This document shows, piece by piece, positions 23,992-32,726 of a stretch of DNA of 64,000 nucleotides. Made by a program: the position numbers and the translations under genes. The stretch is from Bacillus andreraoultii (GTDB lineage: Bacteria; Bacillota; Bacilli; Bacillales; Caldibacillaceae): the NCBI RefSeq assembly GCF_001244735.1, contig NZ_LN868937.1:1981000-2044999 (forward strand), in the 5' to 3' direction. The stretch's first letter is position 1. Every line of letters starts with the position of its first letter. The notes beneath the pieces are model-generated. The model did no database searches, was not told where the DNA came from, and was given only the letters and a program-made list of their open reading frames with translations.

Positions 23992-25605
23992 CTATTCAGA
24001 TACTTTTGTGGAATCTTCTTTTATTTTTCGGCGTAGAATTTTTCCAACGCTCGTTTTCGGTAATTCACTTCTAAATTCAACGATTCTAGGCACTTTAAAT
24101 GCTGCTAGTTTCTCACGGCAATAACGAATAAGTTCGTCTTCTGTAACTTGTTCACCTTGTTTTAAAACAACAACCGCTTTAACTGTCTCACCACGATATT
24201 CATCCGGAACTCCGACAACTACTGCTTCTTGAATTGCAGGATGTTGGTAAATTACTTCTTCTACATCTCGTGGATAAACATTATACCCACTCGCAATAAT
24301 CATGTCTTTTTTACGGTCAACAATATAGACAAAACCATCTTCATCCATAGAAGCAATATCCCCTGTATATAGCCAACCGTCTCTTAATGTATTCTCTGTT
24401 TCCTCTGGCATATTCCAGTAACCTTTCATAACTTGTGGACCTTTTATTATAAGTTCTCCTGTTTCACCTGGTTTGCACTCCGTTGTTCCTGTAGCAAGAT
24501 CAACAATTTTATAATCGGTTGATGGAACACCTATTCCGACACTACCTGGCTTTCTTGGACCAAACGATGGATTACAGTGCGTTGTTGGTGAACTTTCCGA
24601 TAGCCCATATCCTTCTAGAATTTGAGCTCCAGTTTTATTTTCAAATAAATTCAATAGCTCTACATGCATGGGTGCACTTCCGCTATTACAAATAGTAATA
24701 CTATTTAGCCCGTATTCACCAACTTTTGGATGATTAATTAAGCCAATATACATCGTCGGTACTCCTGGGAACGATGTTGGCTGCGTAACTTTTATCGTTT
24801 GTAATACTTCTTCAATATCAAATCTTGGTAACATAATACTTAATGCACCAGTGTAGATTGCTAAATTCATACATGAGCTCATTCCATATACATGAAACAG
24901 AGGAATGACAGTTAAAAAGCGCTCCTGTCCTGGCTTGATGACGTCACGAAAATACTCAAAACATTGCATAACATTAGCAAGGAGATTTCGATGGGTAAGC
25001 ATGGCACCTTTCGAACGACCCGTTGTTCCGCCTGTATATTGTAAAACCGCAACATCATCCTCAACATGAATAGAAACTGGATTTGGTGGTTTTTTGACAG
25101 ACTTTAAGAACGTAGAAAACTCAGTAGAAAATTCATTTTCTTCATCTTTTCCTTCAAAATTAACAGTAATCACACGTTTTACTGATGTATTGGTAATCAC
25201 TTGTTTCAGCACAGGGACGAGTGGTTCATAAATAACAATCGCCTTTGCTCCGGAATCTTTTAATATATACTCTAGTTCGTTAGGAGTGTACATGGGGTTT
25301 ACTTGAGTCACAATTCCACCCATTTGTAAAATCCCATAGTAACTAATTACATATTGAGGACAGTTTGGTAGCATAATTGCTATTCGATCTCCTTTTTCTA
25401 GGCCATCTTGTTGTAAGCAAGAAGCAAATGCCCCCACTAGTTCACCTAATTTACGATAACTCATTTCTTGCCCGAAAAAATATAATGCTTTATTTTCTGG
25501 GAATTTCTTGATTGTATCCATCAACATTTCAGGTAATGACTTATTTGGGATTTCGATTTCTGTACGAATATGTTTTGGGTAATGCTTATACCAAATTTTT
25601 TCCAT
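23992..25605 (-). CDS. Long-chain fatty-acid-CoA ligase (FadD/LcfA type)
   Basis: 537 residues. P-loop LQYTGGTTGRSKGAMLTHRN, GYGLSESSPTTHCNP, LYTGDIASMDEDGFVYIVDRKKDMIIASGYNVYPR and KTSVGKILRRKIKE with the catalytic lysine. The TGGTTG P-loop and DRKKDMII block fit LcfA-like long-chain ligases of Bacillus better than the other two ligases here. First gene of the ligase-dehydrogenase-hydratase operon. The ATG after GGAGG is used, five codons inside the longest frame. A cre site lies about 27 bp upstream of the start codon, so CcpA repression is likely. Confidence 0.9.
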   Translation of the reverse strand: MEKIWYKHYPKHIRTEIEIPNKSLPEMLMDTIKKFPENKALYFFGQEMSYRKLGELVGAFASCLQQDGLEKGDRIAIMLPNCPQYVISYYGILQMGGIVTQVNPMYTPNELEYILKDSGAKAIVIYEPLVPVLKQVITNTSVKRVITVNFEGKDEENEFSTEFSTFLKSVKKPPNPVSIHVEDDVAVLQYTGGTTGRSKGAMLTHRNLLANVMQCFEYFRDVIKPGQERFLTVIPLFHVYGMSSCMNLAIYTGALSIMLPRFDIEEVLQTIKVTQPTSFPGVPTMYIGLINHPKVGEYGLNSITICNSGSAPMHVELLNLFENKTGAQILEGYGLSESSPTTHCNPSFGPRKPGSVGIGVPSTDYKIVDLATGTTECKPGETGELIIKGPQVMKGYWNMPEETENTLRDGWLYTGDIASMDEDGFVYIVDRKKDMIIASGYNVYPRDVEEVIYQHPAIQEAVVVGVPDEYRGETVKAVVVLKQGEQVTEDELIRYCREKLAAFKVPRIVEFRSELPKTSVGKILRRKIKEDSTKVSE

Positions 25606-25631
25606 TATACCAACCTCCATAATAGATTAAT

Positions 25632-25645
25632 AGATAACGCTTACA
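25632..25645 (-). promoter_or_regulatory. cre site (CcpA) in the leader of the FadD operon
   Basis: Minus strand TGTAAGCGTTATCT fits TGWAANCGNTNWCA at 13 of 14 positions. It lies between a possible -10 (TACAAT, about 25670) and the ribosome binding site, a roadblock position. Fatty-acid degradation genes of B. subtilis are also CcpA targets. Confidence 0.55.
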
Positions 25646-25783
25646 TATCAGTCTGACATTTGATGTATTGTACCATATAATAGTTATTCATTTAGTACTC
25701 AATTCATGCTTTGAATAAAAAGACAAATCTTGGAATCATGTCATAGAAAGTTAAAACGTTATATTAATATTTTTTTAACTTAA

Positions 25784-27454
25784 TTAAGAAGTTGGTGTTT
25801 CCTCCATTGATTCTTTTTGTAAAACTCTCCACAAGATTTTTCCACTACTCGTCGTTGGAAATTGTTCTCGAAATTCTACAATTCTCGGATACTTGTAATT
25901 CGCTAATTTTTGTTTTGACCATTCAATTATTTCTTTCTCAGTGATTCTCCCTCTATAACTCTCCTTTAAAATGACATAAGCTTTCACTGTTTCTCCACGT
26001 TTTAAATCTGGGGCACTAACAACACAAGCTTGTTGAACTGCCGGGTGTTCATAAAGAGTTGATTCCACTTCTGTTGGCCAAACTTTAAAACCAGCTGCAT
26101 TTATCATTCGCTTTAATCGATCAACAATAAAAAAGTATCCTTCTTCATCCATTTTTACAATATCCCCTGTTTTAAAGAATCTTTTTCCATCAATCTCAAT
26201 GAATGCTTCTTTATTTTCTTCTTCTCGTTGATAATATCCTTTAAATACTTGGGGTCCGTGAACAACAAGTTCACCTTCTTCATTTGGTTCAAGCTCTTTA
26301 CCTGTCCCAATATCTATAACTCGAGCATCTGTATTAAATGAAGGAATACCAAGACATTGTAATTTTGGCCGATCTGGTGGGTTGAAATGCGTATGAGAAA
26401 TTGTTTCTGTTAATCCAAACCCTTCAACATAGCGTAATCCAGTTCGCTTAAATAGGTTCTCACCGACAGCTTGAGGTAGAGTAGCTCCACCTCCACCGAT
26501 GACTTGTAAAGATTCGAGAGCGTATTTTTCTAAATTTGGATTAGATAAAAAGTCAATTAGCATCGTACTTATATTAACCCAATGAGTACATTGAAACTCT
26601 CCAATAGCTTTAGCTGCATATTCTCGGTCCCATCTAGTTAATAAAACGAGGGTGCTTCCAGCATAGATTGGTGTAAGCATACTATGAATAAGGCCTGTAA
26701 CATGGAATAGAGGTAGAGTTGTTAATGTTACAGCATCAGCAGTTACGTTCATCCAATGATAAGCACTAACCGTATTTGCTTGTATTGTTTTATTTGTATG
26801 GACACACCCTTTCGGCAACCCTGTCGTACCTGACGTATAAGGAATTGCAGCAATGTCATCACTTTCACCAACATATGTAGATGGGACAACATTTGCTGAC
26901 ATTGCTTCATGCCAAGAAGTATCTTCAATCGATGGAATTCTAGGTGCCCCAACTTCATCGGGGATTTGACCGATTGCTTCTTTTATATTGATATAGTCTG
27001 AATAAGTTGCAATAATAATATTTTTTAATGCGGTTTTCCCTTTTAATGGTGCTACTTTTTCATATAACTCTTGACTAACGAAAGCATGTTTAATTTCACA
27101 ATCTTTAAGATAAAATTCTAAGTCTTTCGTTGTACTCATCGGATTAATAGGTACAATAACAGCACGTACCCGTAAGATTGCAAAGAAACTAATGATAAAT
27201 TGAGGAGAGTTTTGCATAAATAATAAAATTTTATCATTTGCGTCTACACTAAGTTTCTTTTGTAAATAACCTGCCAGATTTTCAACCTCTTGCAGTAGTT
27301 GCCTATACGTATATTCTTTTCCGTAATAATGGATAGCAATTTTATTCGGATACTTCTTTGCAGTTATTATTAAGTTATCAACTAAAGTTATTTCAGGGAT
27401 TGTTAATGTCTTCGATAAGCGCGCTGGCCAATATTTATAATGTAATGAGTTCAT
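25784..27454 (-). CDS. AMP-forming acyl-CoA ligase (third)
   Basis: 556 residues. P-loop IPYTSGTTGLPKGCVHTN, GFGLTETISHTHFNPP, FKTGDIVKMDEEGYFFIVDRLKRMINAAGFKVWP and FPTTSSGKILWRVLQKE carrying the lysine for adenylation. It clearly differs from the FadD-type ligase 180 bp downstream, so it is not a recent duplicate and probably has another acid as substrate. ATG after GAGGAGG. Upstream a repeat copy separates it from the comB-like gene, so it may have its own promoter, although none was recognised. The 178-bp gap behind it contains the FadD operon promoter region. Confidence 0.87.
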   Translation of the reverse strand: MNSLHYKYWPARLSKTLTIPEITLVDNLIITAKKYPNKIAIHYYGKEYTYRQLLQEVENLAGYLQKKLSVDANDKILLFMQNSPQFIISFFAILRVRAVIVPINPMSTTKDLEFYLKDCEIKHAFVSQELYEKVAPLKGKTALKNIIIATYSDYINIKEAIGQIPDEVGAPRIPSIEDTSWHEAMSANVVPSTYVGESDDIAAIPYTSGTTGLPKGCVHTNKTIQANTVSAYHWMNVTADAVTLTTLPLFHVTGLIHSMLTPIYAGSTLVLLTRWDREYAAKAIGEFQCTHWVNISTMLIDFLSNPNLEKYALESLQVIGGGGATLPQAVGENLFKRTGLRYVEGFGLTETISHTHFNPPDRPKLQCLGIPSFNTDARVIDIGTGKELEPNEEGELVVHGPQVFKGYYQREEENKEAFIEIDGKRFFKTGDIVKMDEEGYFFIVDRLKRMINAAGFKVWPTEVESTLYEHPAVQQACVVSAPDLKRGETVKAYVILKESYRGRITEKEIIEWSKQKLANYKYPRIVEFREQFPTTSSGKILWRVLQKESMEETPTS

Positions 27455-27483
27455 ATGGTTCCTCCTCACTAAAAATTTTTTTG

Positions 27484-27646
27484 CTAATAGAAAAGTAAAT
27501 ATTTTTCAATTTCAACATTCCTTGTGCGCTAAAAAACGCACAAGGAATGCTCTAGCTGCATTACATCGCAGCCAAAAAAAGCTTTTTCGGCGAACTACGG
27601 GTCTCGTTTCGCCTGAAGGCTCTTACGTCCCTGAGTTTTCTTTATA
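27484..27646 (+). repeat. Dispersed intergenic repeat, copy D
   Basis: GCTAATAGAAAAGTAAATAT, a long hairpin CCTTGTGCG…CGCACAAGG, TCTAGCTGCAT, TTTTTCGGCGAAC and TACGTCCCTGAGTTTTCTTTA. Its end contains the stop codon of the comB-like gene, so the repeat directly abuts coding sequence. Confidence 0.8.
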
Positions 27647-28397
27647 AAGGTTTTATTACTGAATTTGTCACTGATGTTATATATTTCTTATCTTCTAACT
27701 TAAGGACTAGTGGCAATACACCTTGTTGACTAACAAATGAAAGGTCATATTCATAATGATATTTTTTAAGATTAGCTCCAACACGAGACTTCGTTAAAAT
27801 TTGTAGTGATTCATGAGCTCTATTTTCATAAAATAATGTTGCTGCAAGCGAGCTATCTGTTAATTCTACATTTTCAATTCCTATAGTTTTTATTAACTGT
27901 GAAATAAAATAACCAGCACCATAAAAATCTTCTAAACAAAACGTATTTGAAGATCCGGAACAAACGACAATAATGGTTTCTCCATTATATTGTTTAGCAA
28001 TATGCTCGCAAACAGTATTTCCGTTCAGTAGTGAGGCAATATATACCTCTTTCGCACTAGAAGATTTCCTTATCGCTACAGTTCCATTCGTAGTTGAAAG
28101 AATGACATCTTTTCCCAATACTTGACGCTGTAGGATAGATGGTAAAGGGTCTAGAAATCCCTCAATGGTTACTCCATTATATTCACCGACAAGTGCAACT
28201 TCCCGATCTTGGATATTTTTAGCCTCTACTAATGCCTCATTTCCGTCCATAACAGGAATGACTCGGTTAGCACCATAATAAAAACAAGCTGTTATTGTTG
28301 AAGTAGCTAGTAGTACATCAAAAACTACGGCAATTTTATCCTTGTTCATTTGTACTGAATCAATTTCCTCTTTTTTTAAGAGCGTATGAATTTTCAC
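27642..28397 (-). CDS. 2-phosphosulfolactate phosphatase family (ComB-like)
   Basis: 251-residue ComB-family Mg-dependent phosphatase: VVFDVLLATSTITACFYYGA near the N-terminus with the metal-binding Asp, GEYNGVTIEGF, STTNGTVAIRK and VCSGSSNTFCLEDFYGAG. The named activity is hydrolysis of 2-phospho-3-sulfolactate, but the family also occurs in organisms without that pathway. Here no other sulfolactate gene is near; the gene follows an APH-type kinase after about 5 bp and both lie behind a TetR-type operator, so it more likely acts on a phosphorylated intermediate of that pathway. A GTG start (VKIHTLLKK) is preferred; another GTG lies four codons earlier. Confidence 0.8.
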   Translation of the reverse strand: MKIHTLLKKEEIDSVQMNKDKIAVVFDVLLATSTITACFYYGANRVIPVMDGNEALVEAKNIQDREVALVGEYNGVTIEGFLDPLPSILQRQVLGKDVILSTTNGTVAIRKSSSAKEVYIASLLNGNTVCEHIAKQYNGETIIVVCSGSSNTFCLEDFYGAGYFISQLIKTIGIENVELTDSSLAATLFYENRAHESLQILTKSRVGANLKKYHYEYDLSFVSQQGVLPLVLKLEDKKYITSVTNSVIKPL

Positions 28398-28401
28398 TCC
28401 A

Positions 28402-29469
28402 TCACACACCTTTACTGTAATTCAAAGCATGATGTATCAAGCTTTTTACTTGTAAATCGAATTTTGCAAACCTCTCATCGTTTGTTTGCCCTTTTTTATA
28501 TCGATAATAAATTTGTTGACAAATAACAGCTAATTTAAAATAAGCAAATGTTAAATAAAAATGGATATTCGTTAGATCACGACCACTCTTTTTTGCATAT
28601 GCTTCAATAAATTGTTCACGACTATAAAACCCTTCTCTTGTAGTTATTGACTTTCCACCAAAAGATTGTTTTAAGACATCGGGATCACGCTCTTCCATCC
28701 AATAACTAAGTGCTGCTCCGAGATCTGCAAAAGGATCGCCAACAGTTGTCATTTCCCAGTCGAATAATCCGACCATTTCGTTAAAATCAGGAGAAAACAT
28801 AGCATTATTTAATTTATAATCATAATGGATAATTGTAGGTTCAGGGGATGTCGGGATATTATTGATAAGCCATTTTGTTAATTCGTCAACACCAACGACT
28901 TCATCCGTTTTTGAAAGCTCATATCGCTTCGTCCATCCAGTAACTTGGCGTTCCATAAAGCCTTCTGGTTTTGACATATCTTTTAAAACCGTCTTATTAT
29001 AATCGATTCGATGCAATTCAACTAATTTATCGACCATTATTTCAGAAAGTTTCTTTCCTAATTGTGGTGTGTATATTACCCACTCAGGGAAATCCGTATC
29101 AACAACAATACCAGTTCTTCTTTCCATAATAAAAAATGGACTCCCTACAATTGTGTGATCATCGGAAAATAAATATGGTTTTGGTGCTGTTGGATAATAT
29201 GCATGAAGACTAGCCAATATCTGATATTCACGCTGCATATCATGAGCTTTCGGTGCAACTGGTCCATGTGGTGGGCGCCTCAATACTGCTTCCCATTCAC
29301 TAATCCGTAATAAATAAGTTAAATTTGAATGTCCTGCTCCAAATTGTTCAATTTCTAATTCTCCATTTGGAATCATAGGAAGATTTTCTCGAATAAAACG
29401 AGATAAAACCTTTTCATTCAGTTCTTCTCCTTTACGAACGACAATCGTGTCACGATATGATGTACTCAC
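28402..29469 (-). CDS. APH-family phosphotransferase, ACAD10/11 kinase-domain type
   Basis: 355-residue kinase of the aminoglycoside/choline kinase fold. Nucleotide-binding part FGAGHSNLTYLLRISEWEAVLRRPPHG, catalytic loop IIHYDYKLNNAMF (HxDxxxxN) and metal-binding FDWEMTTVGDPFADLG. The RRPP block and DWE motif are those of the kinase domain fused to acyl-CoA dehydrogenases in ACAD10/ACAD11, and of LvaA-like proteins that phosphorylate 4-hydroxyacyl-CoA. It is therefore unlikely to be an antibiotic-resistance gene. A GTG start after AAGGTGGG is preferred over an ATG six codons upstream that lacks a ribosome binding site. Co-transcribed with the comB-like gene. Confidence 0.85.
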   Translation of the reverse strand: MSTSYRDTIVVRKGEELNEKVLSRFIRENLPMIPNGELEIEQFGAGHSNLTYLLRISEWEAVLRRPPHGPVAPKAHDMQREYQILASLHAYYPTAPKPYLFSDDHTIVGSPFFIMERRTGIVVDTDFPEWVIYTPQLGKKLSEIMVDKLVELHRIDYNKTVLKDMSKPEGFMERQVTGWTKRYELSKTDEVVGVDELTKWLINNIPTSPEPTIIHYDYKLNNAMFSPDFNEMVGLFDWEMTTVGDPFADLGAALSYWMEERDPDVLKQSFGGKSITTREGFYSREQFIEAYAKKSGRDLTNIHFYLTFAYFKLAVICQQIYYRYKKGQTNDERFAKFDLQVKSLIHHALNYSKGV

Positions 29470-29499
29470 TTTCCCACCTTCATTCATTTAATTTTCGTT

Positions 29500-29667
29500 G
29501 ACTAATAGAAAAGTATAAATTTTCTAATTTCCAATTTTCTTGTGCGCTTAAGCGCACAAGAAAGGCTCTAGCAGCTGCATCAAAGCCGAAAAACTCCCTC
29601 TCTTTTTAGAGAACGCTAGTCTATTTGGTGCTTAAAAGCTCGAGCGTCCCTAAGTTTTCTTTATTTG
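29500..29667 (+). repeat. Dispersed intergenic repeat, copy E
   Basis: GACTAATAGAAAAGTATAAA, hairpin TCTTGTGCGC-TTAA-GCGCACAAGA, TCTAGCAGCTGCATCAAAGC, CGAAAAACTC and GAGCGTCCCTAAGTTTTCTTT. It lies between the kinase start and the TetR-type operator, that is inside the predicted 5' leader of the kinase operon. Confidence 0.8.
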
Positions 29668-29689
29668 GGCGAGATAATTTACAATCTAT

Positions 29690-29755
29690 CACTCGCCCTT
29701 CAAATTTAACATACCAACCAGTTAGTATGTTAATGATTAAGATAAATGCAAGTAA
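29690..29755 (-). promoter_or_regulatory. Promoter with TetR-type operator for the kinase-comB operon
   Basis: The 24-bp imperfect palindrome AACATAC-N10-GTATGTT (29708-29731) contains AACYRGTT at its centre. On the minus strand a -35 TTGCAT is followed after 16 bp by CATACT as a -10, which lies inside the palindrome. The related half-sites before the acyl-CoA dehydrogenase operon suggest that both are bound by the TetR-family regulator encoded at 29784-30347. The operator is about 240 bp from the kinase start because repeat copy E lies between. Confidence 0.6.
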
Positions 29756-29783
29756 TTATCCGAATTGTTATACAATTACTTTT

Positions 29784-30347
29784 TTAGTTTAACAGACCTT
29801 CTAAAATTATTTGAGCATATATATTTACTAATTGTTTTGGTGAAATTTCACCTTCCGGTTTATACCAATTATAACTCCAATTTGCTAGTCCAATGATTCC
29901 TAAAGCTGTTATATCAGATGGGATTTCATTTTTGAAAATTCCTTCGTCCATCCCACGTTTTACTACAGTTTCAACATTGATACGGAATTGCTTTCTCTTC
30001 TCTTTTATTTTTGTTAAATTTTCACCTGTTAAGTGGCGTAGTTCGCGAAAATAAACACGTGCTCGGGGTCCATTTTCAATAATATCATCAATTGATACTT
30101 CAATCATCCCGATTAGTTGTTCTTTTGAGGTTAGCGTTTGATCTTCTAATATTATTCTTTGTCTTTCTAGAAGATTGTTAATATATTCATCATGTATGTC
30201 CATTAACAATTGTTCTTTACTAGAGAAATAATAATAGAAACTACCTTTCGTTACACCTAGTTCATCAACAATATCTTGAATAGATGTTGAACTAAATCCC
30301 TTTTTTTCAAATAATTCAATGCTTTTTTCAATTATTTTATCTTTCAT
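29784..30347 (-). CDS. TetR/AcrR family regulator
   Basis: 187 residues. N-terminal helix-turn-helix (IIEKSIELFEKKGFSSTSIQDIVDELGVTKGSFYYYFSSKEQLL, about 4-48) followed by an all-helical ligand-binding domain. The TKGSFYYYFSSKEQL recognition region is typical of FadR/KstR2-like acyl-CoA-responsive TetR repressors, which suits its place in a fatty-acid cluster. It is the last gene of the acyl-CoA dehydrogenase-SDR operon and palindromes sharing AACATAC/GTATGTT half-sites lie before that operon and before the kinase operon, so autoregulation and control of both are inferred. The ligand is unknown. Confidence 0.87.
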   Translation of the reverse strand: MKDKIIEKSIELFEKKGFSSTSIQDIVDELGVTKGSFYYYFSSKEQLLMDIHDEYINNLLERQRIILEDQTLTSKEQLIGMIEVSIDDIIENGPRARVYFRELRHLTGENLTKIKEKRKQFRINVETVVKRGMDEGIFKNEIPSDITALGIIGLANWSYNWYKPEGEISPKQLVNIYAQIILEGLLN

Positions 30348-30415
30348 TTTTTCTCTTCCTCACTAGTAAATTTCTTACTTATAATTTATCACATCCTTCC
30401 AACCTTTTACATGAT

Positions 30416-31195
30416 TTATGCATAGGCACTCGATCCACCATCGACTTTAATAATTTCCCCAGTAACGAAATCAGATGCATTTGATGCTAAAAACAATGCT
30501 GCACCTTTTAAGTCATTTTCACTGCCATATCGATTTAAAGGTGTATTTCCTATAATTTTATCTCCACCTTTTTCGATTAACCCTTTAGACATTTTTGTTG
30601 GAAAAAATCCAGGAGCAATCCCGTTTACATGTATATTATATTTACCCCACTTTACTGCTAAATCTTTTGTAAAAGTAATAACCGCACCTTTACTTGTGTT
30701 GTAACCAATCGTATCCATCACTTCAGGATTCGTTCCACCAAAACCGGCGACAGAGGCGATATTTATAATTTTACCACTGTTTTGTTTAATCATAACCTTT
30801 CCTGCTTCTACACTCATTAAGTATGTACCAGTAACATTGACATTAATTACTTTTTCCCACGCTTCAATCGGCATTTCAGTAACGGGTGCTCCCCACGTCG
30901 CCCCACTGTTGTTGACTAAAATATCAATAGTTCCAAATTGTTCTACTGTTTCATTTACAACTTTTTTAACATCTTCAAGTTTACTAACATCACATGCCAG
31001 TGCGATCGAACCTATACCATACTTACTTTTTAATTCTTCACTTTTTTCTTGACATTGTTCGAGTTTTCGAGAGCAAATGACTACGTTGGCACCAGCTTCT
31101 GCAAAAGCTTCTGCTATTTGAGCTCCAAGTCCTCTCCCTCCACCTGTTACAATTGCTGTTTTTCCAGATAATTTAAATAGGTCAAAAACTCCCAT
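30416..31195 (-). CDS. SDR family oxidoreductase
   Basis: 259-residue classical short-chain dehydrogenase: TGGGRGLGAQIAEAFAEAGA, NNSGATWG, INIASVAGFGG, active-site YNTSKGA and NGIAPGFFPTKM. VVICSRKLEQ after the second strand suggests NADP preference. Gluconate 5-dehydrogenase-like and 3-oxoacyl-reductase-like proteins share this pattern, so the substrate cannot be stated. Located 22 bp behind the ACAD10/11-type dehydrogenase and 68 bp before the TetR gene; it probably interconverts a hydroxy and a keto group in the same pathway. Confidence 0.85.
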   Translation of the reverse strand: MGVFDLFKLSGKTAIVTGGGRGLGAQIAEAFAEAGANVVICSRKLEQCQEKSEELKSKYGIGSIALACDVSKLEDVKKVVNETVEQFGTIDILVNNSGATWGAPVTEMPIEAWEKVINVNVTGTYLMSVEAGKVMIKQNSGKIINIASVAGFGGTNPEVMDTIGYNTSKGAVITFTKDLAVKWGKYNIHVNGIAPGFFPTKMSKGLIEKGGDKIIGNTPLNRYGSENDLKGAALFLASNASDFVTGEIIKVDGGSSAYA

Positions 31196-31217
31196 ATTTA
31201 TACCTCCAAAATTTTTA

Positions 31218-32426
31218 TTATAAATATTTTTTTAATTCTAATCTAGCAATTTGGCGTCGATGAACTTCATCGGGACCATCCGCAATCCGTAAAGTACGAG
31301 CATTTGCCCAATGGTAAGCTAGTGTAAAATCGTCACTAATACCTGCTGCTCCAAAAGCTTGAATTGCTCGATCAAGAACCCGTAATGCCATGTTTGGTGC
31401 CACAACTTTAATCATTGCAATCTCCGTTTTTGCTTCTTTATTCCCGACAGTATCCATCATATAAGCTGCTTTTAATGTAAGAAGCCGCGCTTGTTCTATT
31501 TCAATTCGTGAATCAGCAATCCACTCTTGAATGACACCTTGTTGTGCAAGTTTCTTACCAAATGTTTCTCTTTCATTAACACGTTTGCATAAATCCTCCA
31601 ATGCACGTTCAGCTAAACCTATTAAGCGCATACAGTGGTGGATACGACCAGGACCAAGGCGCCCTTGGGCAATGGCAAATCCTTTACCTTCACCCCATAT
31701 AATATTTTCTGCTGGCACGCGAACATTATCGAATGTAATTTCAGCATGGCCATGTGGAGCGTCATCATAGCCAAAAACAGGTAGCATTCGATCAATTTTC
31801 ACCCCAGGGGCATCTAACGGTACGAGTATCATTGATTGTTGCTCATGTCTAGGTGCATGAGGGTCACTTTTTCCCATGACAATCGCAATTTTACACCTTG
31901 GATCTCCTGCACCAGATGACCACCACTTTTTCCCATTTATAACATATTCATCGCCATCACGAACAATGCTTGTAGAAATATTCGTCGCGTCACTCGAAGC
32001 TATATCTGGTTCCGTCATTGAAAAACAGGAACGAATTTCTCCCGCTAGCAAGGGCTTTAACCATCTCTCTTTCTGCTCCTCGGATCCATAACGTACGAGG
32101 ACCTCCATGTTTCCTGTATCTGGTGCATTGCAGTTAAACACTTCTGGCCCAATCATAGATCGACCCATTATTTCACAAAGAGGTGCATATTCTAAATTTG
32201 ATAAACCTGCTCCATATTCACTATCTGGTAGAAATAAATTCCACAAACCTTCTGCTTTTGCTTTTTCTTTTAATTCCTCCATAATTGGCGGAATCGAAGA
32301 AAAACGATTACCATGTTCGTTAAGCTGCTCTTTGTAAACCCTTTCATTTGGGTATACAAATTCCTCCATAAATTGAATTAACTTCTCACGTAATTCTATC
32401 ACCTTATTAGAATATGAAAAATTCAC
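31218..32426 (-). CDS. ACAD10/ACAD11-type acyl-CoA dehydrogenase
   Basis: 402-residue FAD enzyme whose sequence follows the dehydrogenase domain of ACAD10/11: [88 protein letters not shown] and the C-terminal [19 protein letters not shown]. Members of this branch work with an APH-type kinase on 4-hydroxyacyl-CoA, removing a phosphorylated 4-hydroxyl; here the kinase is a separate gene 1.7 kb away behind a similar operator. The frame extends to 32462, but that start lies inside the operator palindrome; the GTG at 32426 after GGGAGG is preferred. Confidence 0.88.
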   Translation of the reverse strand: MNFSYSNKVIELREKLIQFMEEFVYPNERVYKEQLNEHGNRFSSIPPIMEELKEKAKAEGLWNLFLPDSEYGAGLSNLEYAPLCEIMGRSMIGPEVFNCNAPDTGNMEVLVRYGSEEQKERWLKPLLAGEIRSCFSMTEPDIASSDATNISTSIVRDGDEYVINGKKWWSSGAGDPRCKIAIVMGKSDPHAPRHEQQSMILVPLDAPGVKIDRMLPVFGYDDAPHGHAEITFDNVRVPAENIIWGEGKGFAIAQGRLGPGRIHHCMRLIGLAERALEDLCKRVNERETFGKKLAQQGVIQEWIADSRIEIEQARLLTLKAAYMMDTVGNKEAKTEIAMIKVVAPNMALRVLDRAIQAFGAAGISDDFTLAYHWANARTLRIADGPDEVHRRQIARLELKKYL

Positions 32427-32454
32427 CCGAAATTCCTCCCATCCATTAATGACA

Positions 32455-32520
32455 CGCAACATACTAGGTGGTATGTTGCGAATTTTAATTATATTATAAC
32501 AGATGGCGTATTTTTTTCAA
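32455..32520 (-). promoter_or_regulatory. Promoter and operator of the acyl-CoA dehydrogenase-SDR-tetR operon
   Basis: Minus strand: -35 TTGAAA (32520-32515), 16-bp spacer, -10 TATAAT (32498-32493). Directly downstream lies the 26-bp palindrome CGCAACATAC-N6-GTATGTTGCG (32455-32480), covering the transcription start region and ending 28 bp before the GTG start. The AACATAC/GTATGTT half-sites recur in the operator before the kinase gene. Confidence 0.72.
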
Positions 32521-32539
32521 TAAGAAATAATAATATTTT

Positions 32540-32690
32540 TTTAATAAAGAAAATTCAGGTCTCAAACCTTTAGGTGAAAAGAGCGCCTTGAGTTCAGTAA
32601 AGAAAACTCGGCAACCATCGGGTTTTCTAATAAGTTAAAACATTAGAAATTTGGAAATTAAGATATTTATACTTTCTTATCCTAAAATCC
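32540..32690 (-). repeat. Dispersed intergenic repeat, copy F (diverged)
   Basis: Minus strand reading: AGGATAAGAAAGTATAAAT, ATTTCCAAATTTCTAATG, GCGCTCTTTTCACCTAAAGG and CTGAATTTTCTTTA. It lies between the acyl-CoA dehydrogenase promoter and the symporter terminator and occupies nearly the whole gap. Confidence 0.6.
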
Positions 32691-32720
32691 AAAAAACCTA
32701 TAGCGCAATTGCTATAGGTT
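32688..32720 (-). terminator. Intrinsic terminator of the symporter gene
   Basis: Minus strand AACCTATAGC-N-GCTATAGGTT with a 10-bp stem, followed by TTTTTTGG, seven bp behind the symporter stop codon. Confidence 0.85.
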
Positions 32721-32726
32721 AAAATT

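Noticed and set aside
27500-27560. CRISPR-like repeats
   Set aside because: The inverted CCTTGTGCG/CGCACAAGG units are a single hairpin within a dispersed repeat, not regularly spaced direct repeats.
28402-29469. Aminoglycoside resistance gene
   Set aside because: The fold is APH-like, but sequence blocks and context (ACAD10/11-type dehydrogenase, TetR operators) point to acyl-CoA metabolism.
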